DNA from: Hydrogenophaga sp.
Lineage (GTDB): Bacteria > Pseudomonadota > Gammaproteobacteria > Burkholderiales > Burkholderiaceae_C
NCBI RefSeq assembly: GCF_019264445.1
Contig: NZ_JAHVAB010000082.1
Span: 31,153 to 95,152 of the forward strand
Direction: 5' to 3'
Length of the DNA: 64,000 nucleotides
Below are positions 54,919 to 63,912 of the stretch, piece after piece. The first letter of the stretch is position 1, and each line of letters opens with the position of its first letter. The translations under genes were made by a program, and so were the position numbers. The notes beneath the pieces were generated by a model. The model saw nothing but the letters and a program-made list of their open reading frames with translations. It was not told the DNA's origin and did no database searches.

Positions 54919-55785
54919 TCAGGCGTCGCCAGACACGGGCAGGACCTTGAACCACTTCACCGCGCCACCCTTGGTGTGCAGCACGGTGAAGCGCAGGCCG
55001 TCCAGCTCATGCACTTCGCCGCGCTTGGGCACATGGCCCATGGCGTGCGCGATCATGCCGCCGATCGTGTCGAAATCTTCCTCGGAAAGCCGCAGGCCGA
55101 ACGACTCGTTGATGCGCTCGATGGCGGTGTCGCCGCTCACCCGCCAGGTGCTGTCGGCCAGGGCGAAGATGTCGCCGTCGTCTTCGGCGACGTCGAACTC
55201 GTCCTCAATCTCGCCCACGATCTCTTCCAGCACGTCCTCGATCGTGATCAGGCCCGCCACGCGCCCGAACTCGTCGATCACGATGGCGAGGTGGTTGCGG
55301 TTGCCGCGGAACTCGCGCAGCAAGTCGTTGAGCCCCTTGCTTTCCGGCACGAAGGTGGCCGGGCGCAGCAGCGCCCGGATGTTGAGCTCCGGCGCGCGCT
55401 GCAGCTTGAGCAGGTCTTTGGCCAGAAGAATGCCGATGATGTTCTCGCGCTCGCCTTCAAACACGGGAAAGCGCGAGTGGGCGGTGTCGATCACGAGGTG
55501 CAGCAACTCGTCGTACGGCGCATCGATATCCAGCACATCCATGCGCGGCGTGGCCACCATGACGTCGCCCGCGGTCATGTCGGCGATGCGGATCACGCCT
55601 TCGAGCATGACGCGCGATTCGGCGTTGATGATGTCGTTGTCCTCGGCCTCGGCGAGGGTTTCGATCAGCTCGTCCTTGGAGTCCGGCCCGGGATGGATGA
55701 ACTCGGCAAGCTTTTGCAGAAAACCACGTTTGTCGGCATGCCGCAGGCTGCGCTGCGGCCCGCTACTGGGAGGGGAGTCGGCCAC
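54919..55785 (-). CDS. corC: CorC/HlyC family protein with CBS pair
   Basis: 288 aa. An N-terminal linker (FLQKLAEFIHPGP) precedes two CBS domains (MVATPRMDVLDID..., FVPESKGLNDLLREFRG...FGRVAGLITIEDVLEEIVGEI) and a C-terminal CorC_HlyC domain (GGMIAHAMGHVPKRGEVHELDGLRF shortened here by motif). Linked to magnesium/cobalt handling. The corC-lnt order is conserved in proteobacteria. Cytoplasmic, probably membrane-associated. Confidence 0.94.
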   Translation of the reverse strand: MADSPPSSGPQRSLRHADKRGFLQKLAEFIHPGPDSKDELIETLAEAEDNDIINAESRVMLEGVIRIADMTAGDVMVATPRMDVLDIDAPYDELLHLVIDTAHSRFPVFEGERENIIGILLAKDLLKLQRAPELNIRALLRPATFVPESKGLNDLLREFRGNRNHLAIVIDEFGRVAGLITIEDVLEEIVGEIEDEFDVAEDDGDIFALADSTWRVSGDTAIERINESFGLRLSEEDFDTIGGMIAHAMGHVPKRGEVHELDGLRFTVLHTKGGAVKWFKVLPVSGDA

Positions 55786-55878
55786 TGAAGGATCGGGGAG
55801 GTTGTAACAGGGCGAAAGGATACCCCAAGCGGGTATTCACGCGCAAAGCGGGCAGCGGCCGCTGCCCCGCAGGCCAGC

Positions 55879-56622
55879 TCAGCCGCGCACGCGCTCGCGC
55901 GCTTCCCGCACACCGCGGCGGATGTCCTGCAGCACCGAGAGAAAGCCCCAGAACTGTTTGGCCTGCGCCTTGAGGTGGTAGTCGGTGATGGCCACCTGCT
56001 CGTTGACCATTTCGGTGACACGCGAGTCAAAGTCAGCAGGGGGCAGGCGCAGGTGCGCTTCGGATTCCGAACCATCGCGCTCGATCACGGCGCCTGCGCG
56101 GCGGGCGATCTTGAGCATGGCGGTGTTTTCGGACAGCGCGTGGATGAACAGCATCTGCACGCCTTCGTTGCGCGCGTGCATGACCGCGCGCTCGAACAGG
56201 CGCCCACCGTAGCCACGGCCACGCGCGGCCTTCGACACCGACACGCCGAACTCAGCACAGCTGGTGTACTTCGGGTCGAGGGAGAACGCGAGATGCGCCA
56301 TCGCAATGAGTTCGAGCCGGCGGTTGAAGATGCCGAAGAGTTCGTCGCGCTCGAAGTTGAGCTGGGCCACGTAGCGGCGGATCTGCTCGTCGTTGGCCGC
56401 ATAGCCAAACCGCAGGTAGCGGTCGTGCGCGTCGAGTTCGAGCAGGTGCGCCTCGATGCGGTCGATCTGGCCGGGGCCGATGGAGCGGATCGGCACCACC
56501 ACCGAGCTCGGGCTGTTGGGACGCTCGTTGCGACCCGACGCCTCGCCCGCGGACGAAGCCGCGCGTGCCACGGCCTGCGCTTGCAGCGGTGTCGAGTGGA
56601 ACCAGCGGGTGGGATCAACCAT
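55879..56622 (-). CDS. GNAT family N-acetyltransferase
   Basis: 247 aa starting MVDPTRWFHSTP. The acetyl-CoA-binding motif A is seen in VSKAARGRGYGGRLFERAV and motif B in the later HALSENTAMLKIARRAGA. The N-terminal about 80 residues and a C-terminal helical extension (about residues 195-247) add to the usual GNAT core. Substrate unknown. The frame continues upstream, but ATG 56622 is the first plausible start with normal composition. Confidence 0.87.
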   Translation of the reverse strand: MVDPTRWFHSTPLQAQAVARAASSAGEASGRNERPNSPSSVVVPIRSIGPGQIDRIEAHLLELDAHDRYLRFGYAANDEQIRRYVAQLNFERDELFGIFNRRLELIAMAHLAFSLDPKYTSCAEFGVSVSKAARGRGYGGRLFERAVMHARNEGVQMLFIHALSENTAMLKIARRAGAVIERDGSESEAHLRLPPADFDSRVTEMVNEQVAITDYHLKAQAKQFWGFLSVLQDIRRGVREARERVRG

Positions 56623-56711
56623 GGGCAGGACTGTACGGGTTATCCCTATATCGACAAGGACGCATGCCCCTAAAGCCATGGGAACCCGACGGACGGGCCT
56701 TGAAAGCCGCG

Positions 56712-57194
56712 CTACAGCGGCAACGCCGTGGTGCTTTTCACGCGGTCCATGACAAAACTGGTCTTGCAGTCCTGCACGCTGGGGTGCTTGAGCAGCGTAT
56801 CCATGATGAATCGTGAATAGGCCGCCATGTCGGACACGACGAGGCGCAGGTGAAAGTCCATGTCGCCGGTGAGCGCGGCGCATTCCACCACCTCCGGCCA
56901 CGACTGCACGCTGGCGCGGAACAAATCCATGGGGTTGCGTTTGGCGCTGTCGAAGTGTTTCTCCAGGCGCACGCTCACATGCGCGGTCAGCCCCAGGCCC
57001 ACCGCTTCGGGCCGCACCAGGGCCACGTAGCGATCAATCACGCGGGCCTCCTCCAGGCGCCGCACCCGGCGCAACACCGCACTGGGCGACAGGCCCACCG
57101 CCTCGGCGATCTGGTCGTAGGTGGCGCGGCCATCGGCCTGCAGGCTGCGCAAGATGTGTCGATCCAGCTTGTCGAGTGCTTCCATGCCATCCAT
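56712..57194 (-). CDS. Lrp/AsnC family regulator (likely of aromatic amino acid catabolism)
   Basis: 160 aa. The N-terminal helix-turn-helix (LDRHILRSLQADGRATYDQIAEAVGLS, PSAVLRRVRRLEE) and the C-terminal RAM ligand domain (ECAALTGDMDFHLRLVV) are typical. It is divergent from hppD-phhA, so probably senses phenylalanine or tyrosine and controls those genes. ATG at 57194 is used; 57185 is also possible. A perfect inverted repeat lies just upstream at 57197-57211. Confidence 0.9.
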   Translation of the reverse strand: MDGMEALDKLDRHILRSLQADGRATYDQIAEAVGLSPSAVLRRVRRLEEARVIDRYVALVRPEAVGLGLTAHVSVRLEKHFDSAKRNPMDLFRASVQSWPEVVECAALTGDMDFHLRLVVSDMAAYSRFIMDTLLKHPSVQDCKTSFVMDRVKSTTALPL

Positions 57195-57196
57195 TC

Positions 57197-57211
57197 TGCA
57201 GGATTCCTGCA
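57197..57211. promoter_or_regulatory. inverted repeat upstream of the Lrp gene, candidate operator
   Basis: TGCAGGATTCCTGCA is a perfect 7-1-7 inverted repeat beginning two bases upstream of the Lrp-family start codon and about 90 bases before hppD. Its position suggests autoregulation and control of the divergent hppD promoter. Confidence 0.5.
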
Positions 57212-57299
57212 ACGTGGACGAGCGGGGCGCCCCAAAACGCCGGAATCGTGACACCCTGCGCCGATACAGTGGCTCTTTCACCCGCTCAAGGAGACGCCC

Positions 57300-58406
57300 A
57301 TGAACACCGCCCTGCCCGCTGCCGCCACCTGGGACAACCCCATGGGTACGGACGGCTTCGAATTCATCGAGTACGCCGCCCCCGACCCGGTGGCCATGGG
57401 CGCGCTGTTCGAGCGCATGGGCTTCAAGCCGATTGCGAAGCACCGCCACAAGGCCGTGACGCTGTACCGCCAGGGCGAGATCAACTTCATCATCAATGCC
57501 GAGCCCGACAGCTTCGCGCAGCGCTTTGCAAGACTCCATGGCCCCAGCGTGTGCGCCATCGCGTTCCGTGTGGCCGATGCCAAGGCGGCCTACGAACGTG
57601 CCATCGCCCTGGGCGCCTGGGGCTACGCGCAGTCGGCCGGCCCGGGCGAGTTGAACATCCCGGCCATCAAGGGCATTGGCGACTCCATCATTTATTTCAT
57701 CGACAAGTGGCGCGGCAAGAACGGCGCCCGGACCGGCGACATCGGCAACATCGGCTTTTTCGATGTGGACTTCGAGCCGCTGCCCGGTGCCGAACTCAAC
57801 CCGGCGGGGCACGGCCTGACGTACATCGATCACCTCACGCACAACGTGCACCGCGGCCGCATGGACGAGTGGGCGGGTTTCTATGAGCGCCTGTTCAACT
57901 TCCGCGAGGTGCGCTACTTCGACATCGAAGGCCAGGCCACCGGTGTCAAGAGCAAGGCCATGACCAGCCCCTGCGGCAAGATCCGCATCCCGATCAACGA
58001 AGAGGGCAACGAAAAGTCGGGGCAGATCCAGGAATACCTGGACCGCTACCAGGGCGAGGGCATTCAGCACATTGCCATGGGCTCGACCAACCTCTACGAC
58101 ACGGTGGATGCGCTGGAGCTCAGCGGCGTGAAGCTGCTCAACACCAGCGAGACCTACTACGAACTGCTGCCACGCCGGATTCCGAACCACGGCGAAAACC
58201 TGGAGGCGCTGAAACAGCGCAACATCCTGGTGGATGGATCGCCCGGCGAACTGCTGCTGCAGATCTTCAGCGAAAACCAGTTGGGCCCGATCTTCTTCGA
58301 ATTCATTCAACGCAAAGGAAATCAGGGGTTCGGCGAGGGCAACTTCAAGGCGCTGTTCGAGACGATGGAGCTGGACCAGGTGCGCCGCGGCGTGCTCAAG
58401 GCCTGA
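57300..58406 (+). CDS. hppD: 4-hydroxyphenylpyruvate dioxygenase
   Basis: 368 aa with two vicinal-oxygen-chelate domains. The iron-binding residues are His in YIDHLTHNV, His in GIQHIAMGS and Glu in IFFEFIQRKGNQGFGEGNF, which is the diagnostic C-terminal stretch. It converts 4-hydroxyphenylpyruvate to homogentisate in tyrosine catabolism. AAGGAG at 57288-57293 supports the ATG at 57300. It is eight bases before phhA, so both form one operon. Confidence 0.96.
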   Translation: MNTALPAAATWDNPMGTDGFEFIEYAAPDPVAMGALFERMGFKPIAKHRHKAVTLYRQGEINFIINAEPDSFAQRFARLHGPSVCAIAFRVADAKAAYERAIALGAWGYAQSAGPGELNIPAIKGIGDSIIYFIDKWRGKNGARTGDIGNIGFFDVDFEPLPGAELNPAGHGLTYIDHLTHNVHRGRMDEWAGFYERLFNFREVRYFDIEGQATGVKSKAMTSPCGKIRIPINEEGNEKSGQIQEYLDRYQGEGIQHIAMGSTNLYDTVDALELSGVKLLNTSETYYELLPRRIPNHGENLEALKQRNILVDGSPGELLLQIFSENQLGPIFFEFIQRKGNQGFGEGNFKALFETMELDQVRRGVLKA

Positions 58407-58413
58407 GCGCACC

Positions 58414-59268
58414 ATGGCCGTTGAACCGGTGGTCTATGGCGCCAGCGAGCGCCCGCCGCGCGGCGACTACTCGCGTGCGCAACAGGACTACACCTGCGCA
58501 CAGGATTGGGCGTCGTACACCCCCGCCGACCACGACACCTACCGTCGCCTGGTCGAGCGGCAGACCGCGCTGCTGCCGGGCCTGGCCTGCGACGCCTTCA
58601 TCGAAGCCTTGCCATCGTTGGGCGTGCGCGACCGCATTCCTCGATTCGAGGAAATCAACGAACGCTTGAAGCCCGCTACGGGCTGGGAGATCGTGGCCGT
58701 GCCCGGCCTCATTCCCGAGCGGCCTTTTTTTGATCTGCTGGCCCACCGGCGGTTTCCCGTGACGGACTGGATTCGGCGGCCTGACGAATTCGACTACGTC
58801 GTGGAGCCCGACGTGTTCCACGACCTCTTCGGGCACGTGCCGCTGCTGTTCAACCCGGTGTTTGCAGACTACGTGCAGCGGTATGGCGAAGGCGGCCTGA
58901 AAGCGCACGAGCTGGGCGCTGGCGAACTGCTCTCGCGCCTGTACTGGTACACCATCGAGTTCGGATTGATCCAGCAAGCCGATGGTCTGCGTGCCTATGG
59001 CGCAGGCATCCTCAGCTCGTCGGGCGAGCTGCGCCACAGCGTGACCAGCCCGCAGCCTCAGCGCATCGCACTTGATCTGCTGCGCTGCATGCGAACTCGC
59101 TACAAGATCGACGATTACCAGGCCACGTACTTTGTCATCGACAGCTTTGACCAGCTGTTCCAGATGACCGCGCCCGACTTTGCACCGCTTTACGCCGCGG
59201 TGCGCTCGCTCGGCGACCTCGCCGCCGACGTCACGATCGCCAGCGACTCGTCCATCACGGTGGGGTGA
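58414..59268 (+). CDS. phhA: phenylalanine 4-monooxygenase
   Basis: 284 aa. The iron ligands are the two His of VFHDLFGHVPLL and the Glu of YWYTIEFGL, the standard aromatic amino acid hydroxylase triad. It converts phenylalanine to tyrosine using tetrahydrobiopterin and oxygen, feeding hppD next to it. The last 79 bases overlap the 3' end of the convergent hydrolase gene. Confidence 0.96.
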   Translation: MAVEPVVYGASERPPRGDYSRAQQDYTCAQDWASYTPADHDTYRRLVERQTALLPGLACDAFIEALPSLGVRDRIPRFEEINERLKPATGWEIVAVPGLIPERPFFDLLAHRRFPVTDWIRRPDEFDYVVEPDVFHDLFGHVPLLFNPVFADYVQRYGEGGLKAHELGAGELLSRLYWYTIEFGLIQQADGLRAYGAGILSSSGELRHSVTSPQPQRIALDLLRCMRTRYKIDDYQATYFVIDSFDQLFQMTAPDFAPLYAAVRSLGDLAADVTIASDSSITVG

Positions 59269-60170
59269 AACGCCAGCGCCACGTGTGCCGCACCCGGCAC
59301 GAGCCGGTTGTCGGCGCCCGGGAGTGTGGCGGTGGATGCCGGAAAGACGATGTTGTCTGCATTCGAGTACCAACACACGAAACTGGCGTAGGGGCTTTGC
59401 GGCCTGAGTTGGCTTTCGCGCTGGTGCAGTGCCGCCAACCATTCGCCCTCCTGGCGCATCTGGCGTCCGTTCGCGACGCGGCTGAAGCGACCCAGCCACG
59501 TGCCCCGATGCGGGCTGCCGATGGTCACCACCCGGTGCACCGGCGTGTCGGGCTCGGCCGCCATCCAGGCGCGCGCCACCAGACCGCCCATGCTGTGGCA
59601 AATGAGCACGGGCGGGCGGCCCGTGAGCTGGTGAGCGCGGTGCACGGCATCGCTCATCAGGGGAATGTAGGCATCGATGTCGCCAAACACCGGCTCCAGA
59701 TTCACCGACACATACGGCAGGCCCTCGCGGCGCAGGCGCGCCATCCACGGCAGCCACAGTCCACGGTTGCAGACGAAGCCGTGCACGAAGACCACCGCGG
59801 GCGCGGCACCGTCGCAGGGATCTGTGTCATCGGGCAGGCTGGCCCAACGAAACGGCTGCCGCCAGGCAAACACCTGTGGCGCCACCCGCACCTCTTGCCA
59901 CCATGCCCCAGCCACGCCAGACCAGCCCGCCTGCGGCGCGGCGTCCGTCCTGTTCAATCGCGCGGCGGCCACCCCCTCCAAAGCGAGTACCCCCGCGTAA
60001 CCGAGCAGGATCAGCACAGCGCCCACCACCGCCAGACCGGTGGAGCGCGACCACCAGAACATGAGCCACGCACCCGCGCAGAGCAGCGCCCCCAGCACCA
60101 GGACCTGTTGCAGCCGCGCCAGTCGGGACGGGCGCACACGTTGAGCGGGTTTCGTGGTGTGGTCGGACAT
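59190..60170 (-). CDS. alpha/beta hydrolase (lipase/esterase-like) with N-terminal membrane helices
   Basis: 326 aa from ATG 60170. Two hydrophobic helices (about residues 20-65) precede an alpha/beta hydrolase domain with the oxyanion segment VVFVHGFVCNRGLW, the nucleophile in ICHSMGGLVAR, and a probable acid/His end (DNRLVPGAAHVALAF). Likely an inner-membrane-anchored serine hydrolase; substrate unknown. Its C-terminal about 26 codons overlap phhA on the opposite strand, which is unusually long for a convergent pair. Confidence 0.85.
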   Translation of the reverse strand: MSDHTTKPAQRVRPSRLARLQQVLVLGALLCAGAWLMFWWSRSTGLAVVGAVLILLGYAGVLALEGVAAARLNRTDAAPQAGWSGVAGAWWQEVRVAPQVFAWRQPFRWASLPDDTDPCDGAAPAVVFVHGFVCNRGLWLPWMARLRREGLPYVSVNLEPVFGDIDAYIPLMSDAVHRAHQLTGRPPVLICHSMGGLVARAWMAAEPDTPVHRVVTIGSPHRGTWLGRFSRVANGRQMRQEGEWLAALHQRESQLRPQSPYASFVCWYSNADNIVFPASTATLPGADNRLVPGAAHVALAFHPTVMDESLAIVTSAARSPSERTAA

Positions 60171-60237
60171 CGCCGAACTATCGCACGGCGATGGCGGCCC
60201 CGAATTAGACTGGTGTTTCCATCTGCGCGAACCTGCC

Positions 60238-60987
60238 ATGACCCACACGCCCAGCGCCGCTGACCGCATTCGAATGCATCTGGACCGCGTCGCCCAGTTG
60301 CGCCAGCAGGCCCGCTCCGCCGGCCTGGAGCGTGCGGTTGAAGACATCAAGCGGCTGCAAGCGCAGCGCTTTCGCGCCACCTACGCAGATGTTCTGCAGC
60401 ACCCCACCTATGCGCCCGCCACGCATTTTTTTCTGGATGAGCTGTACGGCGTTCATGATTTCGCACAAAGGGATGCGCAATTTGCCCGCATTGCCGGCGC
60501 TCTTGAGCGGCTGTTCCCCGAAGCCGTGGCGCAACTGGCGGTGGACCTGGCCGAGACGCACGCGCTGACCGAAGTTCTCGATCACGCCATGGCAACACAC
60601 TGGCTGCCCCAGGATGCCGCCCTCCCGCCTGGCGTTCGGTACATCCGGGCCTGGCGGCTGACCGGCGAGCGTGCGGCGCGCGCGAGGCAGCTGGAAGTGG
60701 TCCAGCACATGGGCCTGGAGCTGCAGCGACTCACGCGCATGCGACCGTTGCGCCTAGCGTTGCGCATGATGCGCAACCCGGCGCGCGCCGCCGGGCTGGA
60801 CGCGCTGCAGCACTTTCTGGAAAGTGGTTTCGATGCGTTTGCGTCAATGCGCGATGCCCGTCCGTTCCTGGACACCATCAGCACGCGCGAAGCGCACTGG
60901 ATCGGCCTGTTCTTCGATGAGCAGGAAGACGCGGCCAGTCAGGCGCTGTCGGCCGAGCTCGCGCGCTCCACCCGGACAACGGCATGA
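60238..60987 (+). CDS. FFLEELY-motif family protein
   Basis: 249 aa, mostly helical. The hallmark near residue 60 reads THFFLDELYGVHDFAQRD, matching the FFLEELY motif family of uncharacterised proteobacterial proteins. No catalytic motif or signal peptide. Start ATG at 60238 (MTHTPSAADRI). It precedes the fadD gene by 112 bases on the same strand. Confidence 0.85.
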   Translation: MTHTPSAADRIRMHLDRVAQLRQQARSAGLERAVEDIKRLQAQRFRATYADVLQHPTYAPATHFFLDELYGVHDFAQRDAQFARIAGALERLFPEAVAQLAVDLAETHALTEVLDHAMATHWLPQDAALPPGVRYIRAWRLTGERAARARQLEVVQHMGLELQRLTRMRPLRLALRMMRNPARAAGLDALQHFLESGFDAFASMRDARPFLDTISTREAHWIGLFFDEQEDAASQALSAELARSTRTTA

Positions 60988-61099
60988 CCACACCTGCAGG
61001 GGTCTGTGCTTTGGGTGACAGCCCCCTAGGGGTCGCCCGGTACTCAGCAGGGCGCTGCCTTGCCAGAATGGTTCTCCCTTTCCTGCACTGGCAACTTCC

Positions 61100-62800
61100 A
61101 TGACCCGACCCTGGCTCGATCAATACCCAGCCGGCGTGCCGCACGACGTGGCACCCGAGCGCTATCGCTCCCTCTCGGCGCTGCTGGAGGAATCGTTCAA
61201 ACAACATGCCCGTGAGCCGGTGAGCGTGTGCATGGAGCAGTGGATGAGTTACAGCGAGCTCGACGGGCTCAGCGCAGCGCTCGGGGCCTGGCTGCAGGGG
61301 CGAGGCCTTGTGCCCGGCGCCCGCGTGGCGATCATGCTGCCCAATGTCCCCCAATTTCTGATCACCATGGCAGCGGTCGTGCGCGCGGGCTACACCGTCG
61401 TGAACGTCAACCCGCTATACACCGCACGAGAGCTGGAGCACCAACTCAAGGACTCCGGGGCTCAGGCCATCGTCATCCTCGAAAACTTTTGCCACACGCT
61501 GGAAGAGGTCATTGACCGCACGTCCATCGAGCATGTGGTGGTGGCCAGCCTGGGCGACGAGTTGGGTTTCTGGTACGGGCAATGGATCACTTTTGCGGTC
61601 AGGCACCTGGCCAAGATGGTGCCGGCCTACAAGCTGCCTCGCTCAGGCCCTTTGGGTGAACGCACCATCGTGAACTTTCGCCAGGCGGTATCTGAGGGCA
61701 GCAGCAAGCCACTCAAGCCGGTGGACAGCCATCTCGACAGCACGGCCTTCCTCCAGTACACCGGTGGCACCACAGGACTCTCCAAGGGCGCTGTCCTCAC
61801 GCACCGCAACATCATTGCGGCGATTTTGCAAGCCGAAGCCTGGTTCAAGCCCGCGCTCAACCGCGTCGGTGACTTGCGGCAGGTCAATGGCATTGCGGCG
61901 CTGCCGCTGTATCACATCTTCGCACTTACGCTGAGCCTGCTCACCATTCGATGGGGCGCACACATGACGCTGGTGCCCAATCCCCGCGATATTCCCCAGC
62001 TCGTCAACACCCTCAAGCGGCGACCATTTCACGTGCTGCCGGCCGTGAACACGCTGTTCAACGCTCTGCTGCAGAACCCCCAGTTTCGTCAGCTGGATTT
62101 TTCAAGCCTTGCGCTGTCGCAAGCGGGCGGCATGGCGGCGTCCGAGGGCACAGCCAGGCAGTGGCAGGCCGTCACGGGCTGCACCATGATTGAAGGCTGG
62201 GGCATGAGTGAAACCTGCGCCATTGGCACCAACAACCCGGTCACCAGCAAGTCGTTCAGTGGCACCATCGGGTTGCCATTGCCAGGGATCGAGATCGCGA
62301 TCAAAGACGAAGAAGGGCACAGCGTTCCCCAGGGTGGCACCGGTGAGATCTGCATCCGCGGGCCCAACGTGATGACCGGCTACTACAACCAGCCCGAAGA
62401 GACGGCCCGCGCGTTCACATCCGACGGATTCATGCGAACCGGCGATGTCGGCGTGATGGATGCCAACGGGTTCACCCGCATCGTGGACAGAAAGAAAGAC
62501 ATGATTCTTGTGTCTGGCTTCAATGTGTTTCCCAGTGAGCTCGAGAACGTGATCTCGCTCTGCCCGGGCGTGCTTGAATGTGCGGCGATCGGCATCGAGG
62601 ACGACAAGCAGGGTGAAGCCGTCAAAGTCTTTGTGGTGCGATCAGACCCCACGTTGCGCGAGGAAGACGTCGCACGCTTCTGCCAAGACAACCTCACCGG
62701 CTACAAGCGCCCCAAACTCATCGAGTTTCGAGACGAGCTTCCCAAAAGCAATGTCGGAAAGATCTTGCGACGAGCGCTGCGGACACCAACCCCGCAGTAG
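61100..62800 (+). CDS. fadD: long-chain fatty acid--CoA ligase
   Basis: 566 aa. Adenylate-forming enzyme motifs: AMP-binding YTGGTTGLSKGAVLTH, MIEGWGMSETC, and the C-terminal TGDVGVMDANGFTRIVDRKKDMILVSGFNVFPSELE with the final catalytic Lys in PKSNVGKILRR. It activates fatty acids to acyl-CoA for beta-oxidation, peripherally at the inner membrane. Codon choice is slightly less GC-rich than in the first half of the window. It is followed after 10 bases by an MBL hydrolase. Confidence 0.95.
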   Translation: MTRPWLDQYPAGVPHDVAPERYRSLSALLEESFKQHAREPVSVCMEQWMSYSELDGLSAALGAWLQGRGLVPGARVAIMLPNVPQFLITMAAVVRAGYTVVNVNPLYTARELEHQLKDSGAQAIVILENFCHTLEEVIDRTSIEHVVVASLGDELGFWYGQWITFAVRHLAKMVPAYKLPRSGPLGERTIVNFRQAVSEGSSKPLKPVDSHLDSTAFLQYTGGTTGLSKGAVLTHRNIIAAILQAEAWFKPALNRVGDLRQVNGIAALPLYHIFALTLSLLTIRWGAHMTLVPNPRDIPQLVNTLKRRPFHVLPAVNTLFNALLQNPQFRQLDFSSLALSQAGGMAASEGTARQWQAVTGCTMIEGWGMSETCAIGTNNPVTSKSFSGTIGLPLPGIEIAIKDEEGHSVPQGGTGEICIRGPNVMTGYYNQPEETARAFTSDGFMRTGDVGVMDANGFTRIVDRKKDMILVSGFNVFPSELENVISLCPGVLECAAIGIEDDKQGEAVKVFVVRSDPTLREEDVARFCQDNLTGYKRPKLIEFRDELPKSNVGKILRRALRTPTPQ

Positions 62801-62810
62801 CTTGTGACGT

Positions 62811-63776
62811 ATGGATCACGCTCGAATTGATCTGCCGGTTGAAACCGATATCGCGGCCTCACTGAGCGCGATCGGCATCACGTGCATCGAACGCGGCTGG
62901 TTGTCAGCCAATAACATCCTGCTGCAGGGCGATGGTCCGACTGCCCTTGTGGATTCCGGCTATGCAACACATGCCGAGCAAACCGTCCAGCTGGTGGCTA
63001 ACGCCTTGCAGAGCCGCCCACTCGATCTGCTCCTCAACACACACCTGCACAGCGACCATTGCGGCGGCAACGCGGCGCTGCAAACCGCGTATCCCACGCT
63101 GATCACCCGCATTCCACCGGGTCAAGCGGACGTCGTCACTGACTGGGACCCGGTTGCGCTCACATTTGAGCCAACCGGGCAACATTGCCCCCGTTTTTCA
63201 CATCAAGGCTTGCTGACGCCGGGGACATCCCTGCGGCTCGGAGGCCTCGATTGGGACATACACGCCGCCAAGGGACATGACCCCCACTCCGTCATCCTCT
63301 TCCAGCCGCAGCACCGCGTTCTCATTTCTGCGGATGCGCTGTGGGAAAACGGCTTCGGCATCGTCTTCCCGGAACTGGAGGGGCATCAGGCGTTTGATGA
63401 AGTCGCAGACACCCTGCAGATGATCGAAGACCTTGACCCGAGAGTCGTACTGCCGGGCCATGGGCGCCTATTTCTCAACGCACGAGCTGCACTCGAACGT
63501 GCGCGCAGCCGGCTCGACCTGTTCGTTCAACAACCCGAGAGGCACCGGAGACACGCGCTCAAGGTGCTCATCAAATTCAAATTGCTGGAATGGCAATCTG
63601 TCTCTGAAGCCACATTGCTGGATTGGGTCACCAGTACCCCATACTTCAAACTCGCCATGCCACCCGCGGCCTCAGCTGATCGGGCACTTGCAGGCCAGTG
63701 GCTCGACGATGTGCTTCAAGAATTGGTGCGCAGCCAAGCCATTTCGCGCCATGGCCCAACCATCTTTAACTGCTAA
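62811..63776 (+). CDS. MBL-fold metallo-hydrolase
   Basis: 321 aa. Zinc ligands HLHSDHCGG and His in KGHDPHSVIL, Asp in SADALW, and final His in PGHGRLF make a complete metallo-beta-lactamase fold site. A C-terminal helical domain (about residues 230-320) suggests a glyoxalase-II-like or DNA/RNA-independent hydrolase; the substrate is unknown. It follows fadD by 10 bases and is probably co-transcribed, so a CoA-linked or lactone substrate is possible. Confidence 0.88.
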   Translation: MDHARIDLPVETDIAASLSAIGITCIERGWLSANNILLQGDGPTALVDSGYATHAEQTVQLVANALQSRPLDLLLNTHLHSDHCGGNAALQTAYPTLITRIPPGQADVVTDWDPVALTFEPTGQHCPRFSHQGLLTPGTSLRLGGLDWDIHAAKGHDPHSVILFQPQHRVLISADALWENGFGIVFPELEGHQAFDEVADTLQMIEDLDPRVVLPGHGRLFLNARAALERARSRLDLFVQQPERHRRHALKVLIKFKLLEWQSVSEATLLDWVTSTPYFKLAMPPAASADRALAGQWLDDVLQELVRSQAISRHGPTIFNC

Positions 63777-63783
63777 CACTCAA

Positions 63784-63800
63784 TACGCGGACACCGCGTA
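63784..63800 (+). terminator. hairpin after the fadD-MBL unit
   Basis: TACGCGG-ACA-CCGCGTA, a perfect 7-base stem just downstream of the MBL stop, followed by GAAAAAG rather than a T-run on the plus strand. It may end transcription weakly or act on the opposite strand. Low confidence. Confidence 0.3.
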
Positions 63801-63868
63801 GAAAAAGACGGTCATCGAATTGTCCAAAATTCACTGCCATTGAATCCGACCGTCCCAGAAACACCAAA

Positions 63869-63896
63869 CCCCCAAGTACCTGCTGGTACGAGGGGG
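63869..63896 (-). terminator. intrinsic terminator of the rRNA operon
   Basis: On the minus strand CCCCC-TC-GTACC-AGCA-GGTAC-TT-GGGGG forms a strong hairpin followed by TTTGGTGTTT, a usable T-rich tail. It lies 16 bases beyond the 3' end of the 5S rRNA, where the rRNA transcript should end. Confidence 0.8.
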
Positions 63897-63912
63897 TGTG
63901 GGGGCTTGTAAG

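Noticed and set aside
56623..56901. Upstream extension of the GNAT gene
   Set aside because: It runs antisense to the Lrp-side gap and into the Lrp coding region, with atypical composition; MVDPTRWF at 56622 is the sensible start.
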